Positions 32,308 to 43,083 of a DNA stretch of 64,000 nt are shown piece by piece. The notes below the pieces were generated by a model. That model saw only the letters and a program-made list of their open reading frames with translations, searched no databases and had not been told where the DNA came from. Origin of the DNA: Nymphaea colorata (Eukaryota; Streptophyta; Magnoliopsida; Nymphaeales; Nymphaeaceae); assembly GCF_008831285.2 (NCBI RefSeq), contig NC_045148.1, positions 186,001-250,000 on the forward strand, written 5' to 3'. The translations under genes were made by a program, and so were the position numbers. Every line of letters begins with the position of its first letter. Positions within the stretch are counted from its first letter, which is position 1.

Positions 32308-32335
32308 CACGTGCGTCGTCCAAAATGCTCACGTG
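32308..32335 (+). promoter_or_regulatory. Two G-boxes (CACGTG) upstream of the CBF gene
   Basis: CACGTG occurs at 32308-32313 and again at 32330-32335, 22 bp apart. G-boxes bind bHLH (PIF-type) and bZIP factors, and known CBF promoters use such sites for light, clock and stress control. The link here is inferred. Confidence 0.45.
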
Positions 32336-32625
32336 CCCCCAAAAAAAAACCGACTTTGCCCTCGCCCTTTCATACCTTGCTCCCCACACAGACATCACGG
32401 TGCGTGTGGATGTCTGCGTGGAATTCGCGGACGCTCTCCCACCGCCGTCACCGACTCCTCCTCCTCCCGCTATATCTGCTACTTCGAATTCTCGCTCTCT
32501 TTCTTCAGCTCCAAGCTTCGTCTACCACAGCAACGTCTCTGAAATTCAAACTAGCCTCTTTCATCTTCTTTCAGTCAGATCACAGTTGGGGTGCATTCGC
32601 TCTCCCTCGATCTCGATTGTTTACC

Positions 32626-33294
32626 ATGCAGGACTCAGACGCACAATCGTGTTCGTCCACTTCTTCGTCGTCCTCATCGTCGTCCAACAACTTCCGTCGC
32701 CAGGACGACGGCGAAGGCGAGCACCACCTTGCCTGCAACACGCCGAAGAAGAAAGCCGGGCGGAAGAAGTTCAGGGAGACGAGGCACCCGGTGTACCGGG
32801 GCGTCCGCGAGCGGAAGGGCGGGAAGTGGGTGTGCGAGATACGGCAGCCGTTCAAGAAGACGCGCATCTGGCTGGGGACGTTCCCCTGCGCCGACATGGC
32901 CGCCCGAGCCTACGACGTCGCGGCGCTCGCCCTCAGGGGGAAGTCGGCCCTCCTCAACTTCGCCGACTCCGCGAGGCTGCTGCCGCGCCCCACGTCCACC
33001 AGCCCGAGCGACATTCAGGCGGCCGCCCTGGCCGCCGCAGAGGCGTTCCGGCCTGGCGGCCAGACGGGCAGCACGGGCGAAGTTAAGAGACAACGACATC
33101 GAGACCAGGCCGCTGCGATCGGTGGCGAAGAATGTAGCGAGTTCGTCGACGAGGAGGCGCTGTTCAACATGCCGGCGCTGCTGGCGAGCATGGCGGAAGG
33201 GCTGCTGCTTAGCCCTCCGACGTGGCACCAATCGTTTGACTGCGACGTCGGCGAAGAATCGGAAGAGGCGGAGATCAGGCTGTGGGAAGACTAG
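32626..33294 (+). CDS. DREB1: CBF/DREB1-type AP2/ERF transcription factor
   Basis: This nuclear activator family binds CRT/DRE elements (core CCGAC) in cold- and drought-induced genes. The 222-residue, intronless protein is typical in size. It has a Ser-rich N-terminus, then the DREB1 signature before the AP2 domain ([16 protein letters not shown], versus the usual PKK/RPAGRxKFxETRHP). The AP2 domain (about residues 56-114) contains [17 protein letters not shown], with the Val and Glu that favour DRE binding, and RIWLGTF. After the domain comes DSARLL in place of the usual DSAWRL. The acidic C-terminus ends RLWED rather than LWSY. The frame is open further upstream to 32311, but that extension is not conserved-looking; 32626 (ACCATGC context) fits the family. 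GC content is much higher than in the flanks, as is common for this family. Confidence 0.93.
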   Translation: MQDSDAQSCSSTSSSSSSSSNNFRRQDDGEGEHHLACNTPKKKAGRKKFRETRHPVYRGVRERKGGKWVCEIRQPFKKTRIWLGTFPCADMAARAYDVAALALRGKSALLNFADSARLLPRPTSTSPSDIQAAALAAAEAFRPGGQTGSTGEVKRQRHRDQAAAIGGEECSEFVDEEALFNMPALLASMAEGLLLSPPTWHQSFDCDVGEESEEAEIRLWED

Positions 33295-33679
33295 CTGGCT
33301 GGACGTGGACAAAAAGTTTGTCGACGTTGCATGACAAAAGAATATAAAAGATCTGCATGGCGTCGTCGTCGTGGCTTCCACCCTTGGCGGCAGGAATCAA
33401 ACACGGCTGGGGCCACACGTCAAAGTCCTTCTGTACTTCGTACTTTTACAGGAAAGGGAAGACGCTTTCCTTTCCAGCTTGCACACTGAATTCATCTCTT
33501 CTGGTGCTCTGCAGCAGTCTTTATCAGCCACGCTTTGCTAGTTGTCCTGAAAACAAGGTTTCGTTTCTGCAAACCAATGGGAAGACGGCAAACGAAATTG
33601 CGCCTTTCGTTCGCGGTGAAATCATAAACGTAACTAGTGAAAGTTATTTCCACAAAAATGACATCTGCTTTTTTATGGC

Positions 33680-33705
33680 ATATATATATATATATATATA
33701 TATAT
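33680..33705. repeat. (TA)n microsatellite
   Basis: A short TA run downstream of the CBF gene. Confidence 0.9.
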
Positions 33706-34841
33706 GATTTTCAAAACCCATCCTAGTTTCGTCTTCATGTAGAATTAAACATATCCTCTAAATATTTTTTAATGTTAATTACTGTTTTAGCTTTCATTAA
33801 TCACTTTATCGGTCTATAACCGATTGAAACAGCTAATAATGCATATACTTTTATGGAAAACGTCCCTTGGTCACCAGTGGAAGCATGCGCGCAGCGTGTG
33901 CTATTTGGTGTCAAAGGTCCGAGATCTCCCTGCGTCGCCATGATGTTGCGCGATTTGGATCTGTTACCGGACCCAAATCCAATAAATCCATTCTGCCTGA
34001 TCTTTGCAAGGCTCATGCTTCTAGTCATTCATATACTGCACCTTATAAATCTCAAATCTTAAAGAAAGAACCACCAGATTGCTAAAAACATCCTCATGAA
34101 CCAGAAATGAGTAGTCATATGCAAAACCCTGAACTAATGTACATCCCAATATTAGATTCAAAGTACATAAAATGGGGTACTAGATCCATTTCCAAAACAT
34201 GATAAAAAAAAAATAACGTACGGAAAAAATCTGGATCTACTGAATAAATCCAATGGATCAAGTTTTCCATTTCTTCTTCTTTAATTAGCCACCACCAACA
34301 TGGCGTCCGCTGATGAATATTTCAGCAGCTTAGATAGATCTGTTGCACATCAACTTGCACTAGAAACTAAGTCCATTTTAGATGAATAACTTGCTTCTAA
34401 GAATTCAATTGAATGAAAGATATATTTCGTAAATTAATACAACAATATATTTCGTAGTTGGGGATGCCCACCAATATTCTTAAAGCAAGAGTCCTTTGTT
34501 ACTGTTTTCGAAACTGGATGAAAAAATATAATGTCTGAAAGTATTCGGTTGTCTGTGCTTTCCATGTTTAAGAACATACAGGAAACACATATTAGAAGCG
34601 AAATCTGAAAAATGTGTTTTTGTTGCATGGATATGTATCTGTGTTTGAACATGAGAGTGATAAAAAGTTATCACCTCAAGTCACGTTGTTTTCGAGGAAA
34701 AGTTATTTCCATTCAAAAATGAATCTAATGAGATACGTAGCAAGCGAAAATACGCATGCCGCGAAGAGGCCATTCCCATGCATCTTCCTTTCGATCAAGA
34801 TGTCGCCACGCTGAAACTTCCAAATGAAATCTAGAACTAAA

Positions 34842-34974
34842 GAACAGCAACCTCTAGTTGAACCAATGGCGGAACCACATGGTGACTGGTGTGAAGTCCA
34901 CTCTTCCAAATGAAATGAACAGCAACCTCTAATTGAACCAATGGCGGAACCACATGGTGACTGGTGTGTTCACA
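34842..34974 (+). repeat. About 75-bp tandem duplication
   Basis: AACAGCAACCTCTA(G/A)TTGAACC followed by AATGGCGGAACCACATGGTG occurs at about 34843 and again at about 34918, nearly identical. It is a recent local duplication with no known role. Confidence 0.8.
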
Positions 34975-35379
34975 CAAGTGCCCCGCCAGATATGAGTAGT
35001 TTTAAACGAGTGCCCCTCTACCTAATTTTTCTGGCTCCACCATTGAGTTGAACAAACCGCTGAAAATGAACCTAACTCATATGTGGACTTCATGAGAACC
35101 ACCGTGGGGAACAAAGAGTACACATCATATCTGATGGCGACTCAATCATAAGGTGCATGGAACACCTGTTCCAAACGCTTATTCCACGTTCAAACATTTT
35201 CTTCGTGAAGTGTTACTGCCTCATTCGATCAAGACAAACAAAATGATGTAGATAGATTTGAAAACATGATGTAAATGGATTTTAGAATAAAGCGAGAAGT
35301 CGATGTTTCACTTGAAAGATGTAAAGCGGTAGTCGAATGCTACATTCAAAAAAAGGAAAGGAAGGAATTGATTATTTCC

Positions 35380-35740
35380 AGGCATTTAATTCTCTTGTGA
35401 AACCAACTACAATATTGTTCTTACTGGAAACTCCAAAAATTTTGTTTCATCAACTTACATGAAGGGATAGAGTTTGCTCTCAAAGACTTTGAAGATATTC
35501 ACTATTTTTGGGGGATTGCTATTAACGGAGATCATTAGGTAACATGATTCTATATCAGAAAAGCATACCATAGAATTGTTCAGTAACAAACCAATCTCTT
35601 GGAAGCCAAACTGCCAAAACGACCCTCGCAATTTCTCATCTGTCTGCTAAGTTTGGATCTGTCAATACTTGCATGCTCCTTCGGATGAGCACTGGAAAGT
35701 AATGAAACGCATTCTTAAGGAGGCATCGATTATGGTTTTC
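35380..35740 (+). pseudogene. Decayed Ty1/copia reverse-transcriptase fragment
   Basis: Broken frames recall the second half of a copia reverse transcriptase. NIVLTGNSKNF resembles the region just after YVDD. FALKDFEDIHYFWGIAI matches the conserved FxLKDLGxxHYFLGI motif. HAPSDEHWKVMKRIL matches the HWxAxKRILRYL motif before RNase H. Frameshifts and stops separate these pieces. No LTRs are recognised nearby. It is unrelated in age to the intact element in GCP2. Confidence 0.7.
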
Positions 35741-35745
35741 TTATT

Positions 35746-35815
35746 AAGGAGGTCAAAGAATTTGAAATTGTATCCATATTAAGGGGGTCAAAGAATTTGA
35801 AATTGTATCCAGATG
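35746..35815 (+). repeat. 36-bp tandem repeat, two copies
   Basis: AAGGAGGTCAAAGAATTTG followed by AAATTGTATCCA(T/G)AT is repeated once in tandem. It lies at the end of the copia relic. Confidence 0.75.
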
Positions 35816-38333
35816 TAGATTAGGCAGTGAATCCAAAAGATAGAATGTAGCATTTGTTGAGCTCATATCCTACAGTTCAAAGCATAGTCGCAAATAACGT
35901 CTTAGAGTTTTAAAAGGCGATATTTTTCTCGGGTATAATACAACAAGCTTGGAAAAAAGGAAAAAATATGGTAATTTATTAAAATTAAAAAAAAAAAACT
36001 AAAAATGAGGGTAAAATAAAATAAGTGAGAAACTAATAACACAAACATGAAAAGATAAGTAAACTTGCAACAATTAAAAAATAAAAAATGAAAAAAAAAC
36101 TGAAAAAAAGGAGAAAAAATGCAATTTTTTTAAGTTTTAAATGGTCAGTTAATTTATCGTATTTTTTCGGGTTTTTTTTTTAACAAAACACGTTTTCTAT
36201 AGAAATGACAAAATATGTACATAGTAGCAATGTAGGGCCATGGCAAATGTTGTAGCTGAAATCACTTGGATGAGTTATTTTTTCAAAAAAAAAAAAAGGG
36301 AATCAAGAGTAATGAAATTCTTGTTGCTTGGTGTGGCAAAGTTGGCACCACATGCATTGCTTCACATTCGAATTTTTACAATAAAAGCGAACATATAGGA
36401 GTAGATTTGGAGTTCATCAGCAACAAGTTTGCCAAGAAAGGGATTTGGATCCAGTGCATTTTCACATTGATTAAATAGCAATGTCCTAACTAAACATCTC
36501 AGGAATGATCAACACAACTTGTTATCTGTCAAGCTCCATGTCATGCATGGGACGTTGAACATGAGCGGGACTTTCAGAGACTATCGTGGTCGGCAACGTG
36601 ATCAGGATAACGTTCAAAAGAACGAAAATGTGTAAGTGCGTAAATTTTTGGAATGGCTCTTCAGATGAGGCGTGAAGAGGACGAACAGAAAAGAAATGGA
36701 ACGAAGAATCCTCGGGACTGTTGTAATCCGGTCGCCAATGTTGTTTACAAAATCTATAATTTTGGAGATTTACAATTGAAATTCTAAACTGAGAGCTGCT
36801 ATTATATAAAACTAAAAAAATTCCCTACGTCCCTTTCATTCTCTTTTACATTTTTTTTAAACCTAACCGTTGTCATCCCTTGAGCCGGCTCAAGTTGGTC
36901 CAAGTGTTGCTTATAAAAGAGTGAAAAAAAGAGTAAAACCCTGTTTGATCTTTGTCCAATTAAGCACTCTATCCTATAATTCTTCATTTTTGTCAAGTTC
37001 AATGATTAAGTACTTTTTATTGTTCTATATTATTTTCCTGATTCAGGAGAAATAAATTTGATGTGAATCCGTACCCAAATCTAATCAGACATTTATGTAT
37101 ATCCAAATCTGATAGAATGTTATTTGTTAAATAAGAAGTCTATCCAATTTTCTTAATCATATATATATATATTTTATTTTTAGAAGGTTCAATCAAACAC
37201 CCAATTCAAAGCGAACATATTGGTGTCCCTGTCCCTTTCCCTCCACATTAAAAGTTGAAACACAGCGATGTTCTAAGAAAACATAGGTCCCATCAACGCT
37301 ATAGTAGTGCGAGGTGACAGCTAGCTTGGTCTCCCCACAGATACTCTACCAATTTTGAGAATTTTTTTGCAGAAGACCTTATCTTGTATAGATTTGCAAT
37401 CGAAGGAAAGATACGACTGACTTTTTGGTATTATTTAAAACACACATGAGATTCTCCAAAAGTAAATTGAAATGAAAAAATCGTGAAGTTTCTGTTTGAA
37501 CAATATATTGTTAAACTAATAGAAATTTCGTTTTTTCATTTTTCAACTTAATTGGTGGATGTTGTTGGTAAACTTCAGAAATTCAATAGCCAAATATGCA
37601 CCCAACTTTTAAACATCGTTTTCATAGTTATAATTTCATGTGGGTGGGAGGAACCCCACCACTTGGTGAAAAAACGTTGAAACCTTTCTTCTTTCTTCTT
37701 TCTTCTTTCTTCTTTCCCCTGCTTACAAGATCAAAAGGTATTCTCTGTCTGTCCCTCGACCCTCATAGTTATAATTCACAAAGTTATCTTTCTCAAGCTA
37801 ATTGTTAAGAAAAGTTAATTTTTTTAGCTAAGAAAATACACGCAAAATATACTTAACTTCATGATATATATATATGGGCTTTCTTGACATACCACCAAAT
37901 AATTCAGATCTTTGTTAATGTAAAGCAAACTAATATGGGTACAGTTAATCACGTATTAACTATTACCAAATAGACTTAAAAGAGGGTAAAGCAATGCTAA
38001 TGAACTTGAAGCTAAAGCAAACAACATGATGGACTTGAACTACTGATAACGTAGCGTTTGAAACGACGTCCAGTAACTCCTCCGGTCGATCCTCAGCCGG
38101 AAGACCAAGTTCATCCATGGGCTGAAACAATTTGTGGGGGCAGGTCACGTGCATCACGGCAGATCTTACTGTGTACCATACATTCCCAATATCTTCAATC
38201 TGCAATTGCTCAAAAAGTACAGAGGAAGAAAAAGAAAAAGTTACAGTGACGACCATACGACGAATCTGCGGTTCGTCCCAATTCCGGCGAGGAATGCGGT
38301 CCGTCCTTGGACTTTCTACTTCTCACCGTCGCT

Positions 38334-39719
38334 CTACATCCTCTCCATCACCCTCAGCAATTCGTCAACGTGACCTCCGTGATCCTCGCCCTTGATCCTC
38401 TTCGCCATGTCCTTGGCTTTCTTCCTCAGCTCCTCACCCTCTTCACCCACCATTACTCTCCTGACAGCTTCGGCCACCTTCTCCCTCCTGAACTCCCCAT
38501 TGCTTCCCCTCTCCACCTCCACCCCAAGGCCCAACTCTCCCACCACCAGCCTTGCGTTTATGGGCTGATCGATGCTCAGAGGAAGTGCTATGAAGGGCAC
38601 CCCACAACCCATTCCTTCACACAGCGACCCCCACCCGCAATGGGTGAGGAATCCTCCGGTGGAAGGGTGGCTCAGAATGGCCAGTTGCGGCGCCCATCCG
38701 TTCACCACCATCCCCTTATCCTTTACCCTCTCCAGGAACCCCGACGGCACCACTCTTTCCATTTTACTCGCGGCCTCTTCTTCCTCCCCTTCTTCTCTCG
38801 CCAGCCTGATCACCCATATGAAGCTTTGCTCGCTCATCTCCAAGCCCAACGCAATCTCTGTGATCTCCTCCCCGGACATGAAGTACTCGCTGCCAAACGA
38901 TACGAAGACCACTGAGGCTCTCTTCCTTGATTCGAGCCACCGGACGAATGCGCTTTCCTCTGAGGGCAGATGTGAGAAGTACTGATCTTGGTGATGCTGA
39001 GGCGCAAGAATTCCGACGGGCATGGCTTCCTTCCCCGTTAGCTCCTGCACATAGTCGAGAAACTTCCCTTCCAGTGAACGGGTCGTCTTGAAGATTAAAA
39101 TGCCCTCCGATGTCTCCACCGATCGGGGGGATGCGCCCATGGCATCCATATCGGCTTTTTCCTTGCGGAGAAACCTATCTATGCATCGAGATTCATAGTC
39201 CTGAAGCTTGATGGCTCTGAGAGGAGAATCGCTTGGGGTACTGGTGCCCTTTGCGAAGAACGAGTAGTAGAAGCTGACGGCCGTCGCGTTGAAGGTTATG
39301 AACTGAATCGAGCGGATGTGGAGCTCGGCGGCCAGGGCCGGAATCCAGGGAGGGAAGGCGTCGTGGACGATGAAATCTGGTTTAAGGGTGGTGAGGACGT
39401 CGGTGAGGGCGGGCCTGCAGGAATGGAAGGCCTTCTTGAGGTGGAGCATTAGGTGAGGAGGGAGGGAGGAAGTAGATTCATGGTGGGAGGGCAGGCCCGG
39501 GGTCGGCGGAAGCCGGAAGTCGATGGTCTCGATGGCCGAGTAGCCCTCCTGCTGCAGCCTCTGCTTGACACAAGACAAGATGGAGGGGGTGGAGCAGAGG
39601 TGGACGCGGAGGCCTCTGTCAGCAAGGCGCTTGGCTAGTTCTATCTGTGCTATTACATGGCCAAGGGCCAGCCACGGCAGCATCAGAACGTGAGGAAGGA
39701 AGGATTTCCTTTCCTCCAT
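38334..39719 (-). CDS. UDP-glycosyltransferase, UGT91/94-like (copy 1)
   Basis: This family-1 enzyme should transfer sugar from a UDP-sugar to a small-molecule acceptor. The single exon encodes 461 residues, a normal UGT length. The N-terminus MLPWLALGHVIAQIELAKRL matches the UGT91/94 group, whose studied members often extend a sugar chain on flavonoids or terpenoids, and carries the catalytic His in LGH. FIVHDAFPPW includes a possible partner Asp. The C-terminal PSPG donor-binding box runs from WAPQLAILSHPSTGGF through HCGWGSLCEGMGCGVPF to DQPINARLVV. The usual HCGWNS (or HCGWSS in UGT94) reads HCGWGS here. There is no signal peptide or membrane span. It forms a tandem array with the gene at 40558-41964 and the broken copy at 44010-45140. 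Donor and acceptor cannot be predicted from sequence. Confidence 0.92.
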   Translation of the reverse strand: MEERKSFLPHVLMLPWLALGHVIAQIELAKRLADRGLRVHLCSTPSILSCVKQRLQQEGYSAIETIDFRLPPTPGLPSHHESTSSLPPHLMLHLKKAFHSCRPALTDVLTTLKPDFIVHDAFPPWIPALAAELHIRSIQFITFNATAVSFYYSFFAKGTSTPSDSPLRAIKLQDYESRCIDRFLRKEKADMDAMGASPRSVETSEGILIFKTTRSLEGKFLDYVQELTGKEAMPVGILAPQHHQDQYFSHLPSEESAFVRWLESRKRASVVFVSFGSEYFMSGEEITEIALGLEMSEQSFIWVIRLAREEGEEEEAASKMERVVPSGFLERVKDKGMVVNGWAPQLAILSHPSTGGFLTHCGWGSLCEGMGCGVPFIALPLSIDQPINARLVVGELGLGVEVERGSNGEFRREKVAEAVRRVMVGEEGEELRKKAKDMAKRIKGEDHGGHVDELLRVMERM

Positions 39720-40557
39720 GGTTTTCTTGATGTGTTGCTCTGCAGATCTGAGAGAGAGAAAGAGGATTGACCATAGCCAATGGCCAGAAACCCGGTGGAT
39801 GGTTGAGTCAAGAAAGTAACTTTACGTCAGGATGGCAGAAAGGGACGGATCGATGAATCGGTGATTGTCAATATACGTGTATAAATGGTTTATAAATATG
39901 AAGATTCATTCAGATATTAAAATAAAGCCAACTAATTCAGGTACATTTATTTAACTATTTTCAGATATACTTAGCGGCAGCTAAAGCAAAGTAATGAACT
40001 TGAAATTTGATTTATTAATCTGAGGCCATTTAGCAAATTGGTTATAATTATCACATCACCCTTTATCTTATACTAATAATAAGTGTTCATTACGTAGTGA
40101 TTACAGGTCTTGGCTCTAATCCCTTCAGAATGATGCAGGGGAACCAAAAGGAGAGTGATAAAAGAAAGCAATGAAAGAATTAAACCAAATAACAAAGAAC
40201 ATAAGAAAACCTGTAATGAGGATTAAACTCTTATTAATCAACTGAATAAGAAATGCCAAAATAAACAAAACATAACCCTTAAATAAGTTTTCTGAAAAAT
40301 TGAGATCTTTTGGATATAGGAACTAACTAAAAGGTCCTATCCACAATCTATACCTTCAATGAAAACAACCAAAATAGAACAAGAATCGGCTTGGTGCTAG
40401 CCAGATCTGCTATACTCGGATCAACTATCAGGCCGGCCATGCGGATCCCGGCAGATTCAGGTAATCGCTATACGTGACAACCATCCGACCAATCAGCAGT
40501 CCATCCTAATTCCAGCAAAGTTCTTCCGGCGAAGAGTGCAGTCCGACCTTGGACGTT
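39720..40557. other. Spacer between UGT copies 1 and 2
   Basis: It contains the promoter of copy 1 and the 3' flank of copy 2. The segment 39895-40010 resembles 37895-38030 downstream of copy 1 (shared TAACTATT, AAATAGACTTA/CAGATATACTTA, GCTAAAGCAAA and AATGAACTTGAA blocks), showing that flanking DNA was duplicated with the genes. No other gene is seen. Confidence 0.6.
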
Positions 40558-41964
40558 CTACTTCTTACTGTGATTGTACATCCTGTTCATCACCTTCATC
40601 AACTCGGCAACTCCTCCTTCGTCCTCGACCTTGATCTTCTCCGCCATCTCCTTTGCTCTCCTCCTCAACTCTTCACGCTCTTCGCCCACCATCACTCTCC
40701 TGATAGCTTCAGCCACCTTCCCCCGCCGGAACTCTCCATTGCTCCCCCTCTGCACCTCCACTCCAAGCCCCAGCTCCACCACGACCAGCCTTGCGTTTAC
40801 AGGCTGGTCGAGGCTCAGAGGGAGTGCTACGAAGGGCACCCCACACCCCATCCCTTCACACAGGGACCCCCACCCACAGTGGGTGAGGAACCCTCCGGTG
40901 GAAGGGTGGCTCAGAATGGTCGTCTGTGGTGCCCATCCATTCACCACCATCCCCTTATCCTTCACTCTATCCAGGAACCCCGACGGCAGCTCCCTTTCCA
41001 TCTTACTCACAGCCTCTTCCTCTTCTTCTCCTCCTTCTCTCGCCAACCTGATCACCCATATGAAGCTCTGCTCGCTCAGCTCCAAGCCCAACGCAATCTC
41101 TGCGATCTCCTCCCTGGACATGAAGTACTCGCTACCGAACGATACGAAGATCACCGAGGATCCCTTTCTGGCGTCAAGCCACTCGGCGAATTCGGTTTCA
41201 TCTGGGGGCAGGTGTGAGTCGTGTGACAAGTACTGTTTCTGCTGCTGATGAGGTACAAGAATTCCGACGGGCACAGCCTCCTTCCCGGTCAGCTCCTGCA
41301 CATAGTCGAGAAACTTCCCTTCCACTGAACGGGCCGTCTTGAATATTAAAATGCTCTCCGATGTCTCCACCGATCGGGGGGATCCGTCCATCGCTTCCAA
41401 CTCGGCTTGCTCCTTGCGGAGAAGCCTATCTATGTATCGAGATTCATAGTCCTGAAGCTTGATGGCTCTGAGAGGAGAATCGCCTGTGGTACCCTTTGTG
41501 AAGAACGAGTAGTAGAAGCAGACGGTCGACGCGTTGAAGGTTATGAAGTGAATGGCGCGGATGTGGAGCTCGGCAGCCAAGGTCGAAATCCAGGGAGGGA
41601 AGAAGTCGTGGACGATGAAATCGGGATTGAGGGTGGTGAGGATGTTGGTGATGGCGGGCTTGCAGGAATGGAAGGCCTTCTTGAGGGGAAGCATTAGGTG
41701 GGGAGGGAGGGAGGAAGTAGACTCATGGTGGGAGGGCAGGCCCGGGGTCGGTGGGAGCCGGATCTCGATCGTCTCAATGGCCGAGTAGCTCTCCTGCTGC
41801 AGCCTCTGCTTGAGGGAAGAGAGGATGGAGGAGGTGGAGCAGAGGTGGACGCGGAGGCCTCTGTCAGTGAGGCGCTTGGCGAGCTCTATGTGTGGTATAG
41901 CGTGGCCGAGGGCCAGCCATGGCAGCATCAGAACATGAGGACGGAAGGCTTTCCTTTGCTCCAT
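40558..41964 (-). CDS. UDP-glycosyltransferase, UGT91/94-like (copy 2)
   Basis: This is a close tandem paralogue of the gene at 38334-39719: 468 residues, single exon, same strand. It has the same landmarks: MLPWLALGHAIPHIELAKRL with the catalytic His, FIVHDFFPPW, ELTGKEAVPVGIL, VIFVSFGSEYFMS, and the PSPG box with WAPQTTILSHPSTGGF, HCGWGSLCEGMGCGVPF and DQPVNARLVV. I start it at 41964 (MEQRKAFRPHVLML), matching copy 1. The frame stays open 61 codons further upstream, but that stretch looks like leader sequence and is not present in copy 1. The C-terminus (NRMYNHSKK) is slightly longer than in copy 1. Acceptor and donor are unknown. The leader overlaps a 134-bp tandem duplication that may affect expression. 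Confidence 0.92.
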   Translation of the reverse strand: MEQRKAFRPHVLMLPWLALGHAIPHIELAKRLTDRGLRVHLCSTSSILSSLKQRLQQESYSAIETIEIRLPPTPGLPSHHESTSSLPPHLMLPLKKAFHSCKPAITNILTTLNPDFIVHDFFPPWISTLAAELHIRAIHFITFNASTVCFYYSFFTKGTTGDSPLRAIKLQDYESRYIDRLLRKEQAELEAMDGSPRSVETSESILIFKTARSVEGKFLDYVQELTGKEAVPVGILVPHQQQKQYLSHDSHLPPDETEFAEWLDARKGSSVIFVSFGSEYFMSREEIAEIALGLELSEQSFIWVIRLAREGGEEEEEAVSKMERELPSGFLDRVKDKGMVVNGWAPQTTILSHPSTGGFLTHCGWGSLCEGMGCGVPFVALPLSLDQPVNARLVVVELGLGVEVQRGSNGEFRRGKVAEAIRRVMVGEEREELRRRAKEMAEKIKVEDEGGVAELMKVMNRMYNHSKK

Positions 41965-42066
41965 CGTTTTCTCGCTGAACAGAGAGAGAGTGACAAGAAC
42001 TGTGGAGCAGATTAAAGGCGCCAATAGAAATAGCTGGATTTGATCTGGTTGATGGGGGAGACAGAA

Positions 42067-42335
42067 CGAGAGGGAGAGACGTCTTGAACTTTTCAAGCAA
42101 GAACAGAGTTCGAGATGGGCAGAGAGCGACGGATTCGAATGTGACACTATGTGAATAATTAATCAAATCAATCCAATGACTTATAATGATTTTTATATAG
42201 CGAGAGAGAGAGACGTCTTGAACTTTTCAAGCAAGAACAGAGTTGGAGATGTGCAGAGAGCGACGGATTCGAATGTGACACTATGTGAACAATTAATCAC
42301 ATCAAGCCTATGACTTATAATGATTTTTTTTATAG
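42067..42335. repeat. 134-bp tandem duplication upstream of UGT copy 2
   Basis: Units starting CGAGAG(G/A)GAGAGACGTC at 42067 and 42201 both continue TTGAACTTTTCAAGC and end with GACTTATAATGATTTTT and TATAG. They differ by a few bases and a T-run length. The first unit overlaps the probable leader of the UGT gene on the minus strand, so the duplicate extends the promoter region. Confidence 0.9.
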
Positions 42336-43013
42336 TTTTCGTATATATCGAATCTGTGTTCTCTAATTCCTTGAAATAAATGAAGCTACATTCAAGACTT
42401 AAGCACGAGCATGCACTTATTTAAGTTGTATGCACCATGCATTCACTTGTTAAAGTCGAATCTTATTTGACTAAAGTATTTGAAAGGTAGTTGCAGTTTT
42501 CTACTTGGGCAGGAATTATCTGACGGCGTCTCTTTTGCTGACCATAGATTTCTTATCATGAACAAAAGAACCCCACAGCCCAACTTCCGATCCCATCAGC
42601 TCTATCCTTCCCAACATAAACTGCCTATAAATGGAACTTCGTGCGCCCGTGTTTTCCGAATCCTGGAGGACGAAGGGACGCGAACGCCGGAACGTCCAAG
42701 TGGGATGTAGCAGACAGCTGCAGATTTGGCTCTTCCACTTTAGTCGCCGCCCATCCCCAGGACGCAGACAGCAGCTGCACCTCGCGATCCTCCGTCGTGT
42801 ACACCTTTTCCCTTTAGATCTTGTAACGAACAGCCGTTCTGATCCATCTTCTACAACATTCATTTCGGACAATATACTTATTTCCCCATACTTTTTGTGT
42901 TCATGCAATTTCTGTGCTTGCAGCATCCTGAATGCTTTGTACGTTGATTCAGTTTTATGTAGTAATGTTAATGTATAGATATTTGATCGAATTGATTCGA
43001 AAAAATAGGATAC

Positions 43014-43016
<3 letters not shown>

Positions 43017-43078
<62 letters not shown>
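43017..43078. repeat. Compound (TA)n(GA)n microsatellite
   Basis: A TA run (43017-43050) passes directly into a GA run (43051-43078). Confidence 0.95.

Positions 43079-43083
<5 letters not shown>

Larger units (their letters stand above)
29472..32625. other. Intergenic region upstream of the CBF gene
   Basis: It contains a (GA)n run at 29643-29666, a (TA)n run at 30235-30281 and AT-rich DNA. A 128-codon frame at 31697-32083 has no recognisable domain and is not called. The last 350 bp contain a possible TATA motif and two G-boxes, listed separately. Confidence 0.6.
33295..38333. other. Intergenic region
   Basis: It contains the CBF 3' flank, a (TA)n run at 33680-33705, short tandem repeats (about 75 bp at 34842-34974 and about 36 bp at 35746-35815), a decayed copia fragment (35380-35740) and A-rich DNA around 35950-36300. 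The final 400 bp resemble the downstream flank of the second UGT gene, so they belong to the UGT duplication unit. No intact gene is supported. Confidence 0.6.

Noticed and set aside
32674-33381. Long frames on the other strand and frames of the CBF gene
   Set aside because: High GC content suppresses stop codons; only the plus frame encodes the AP2 domain.
40549-41217. Plus-strand frames of over 200 codons opposite the UGT genes
   Set aside because: They are antisense shadows of GC-rich UGT coding sequence and have no domain.
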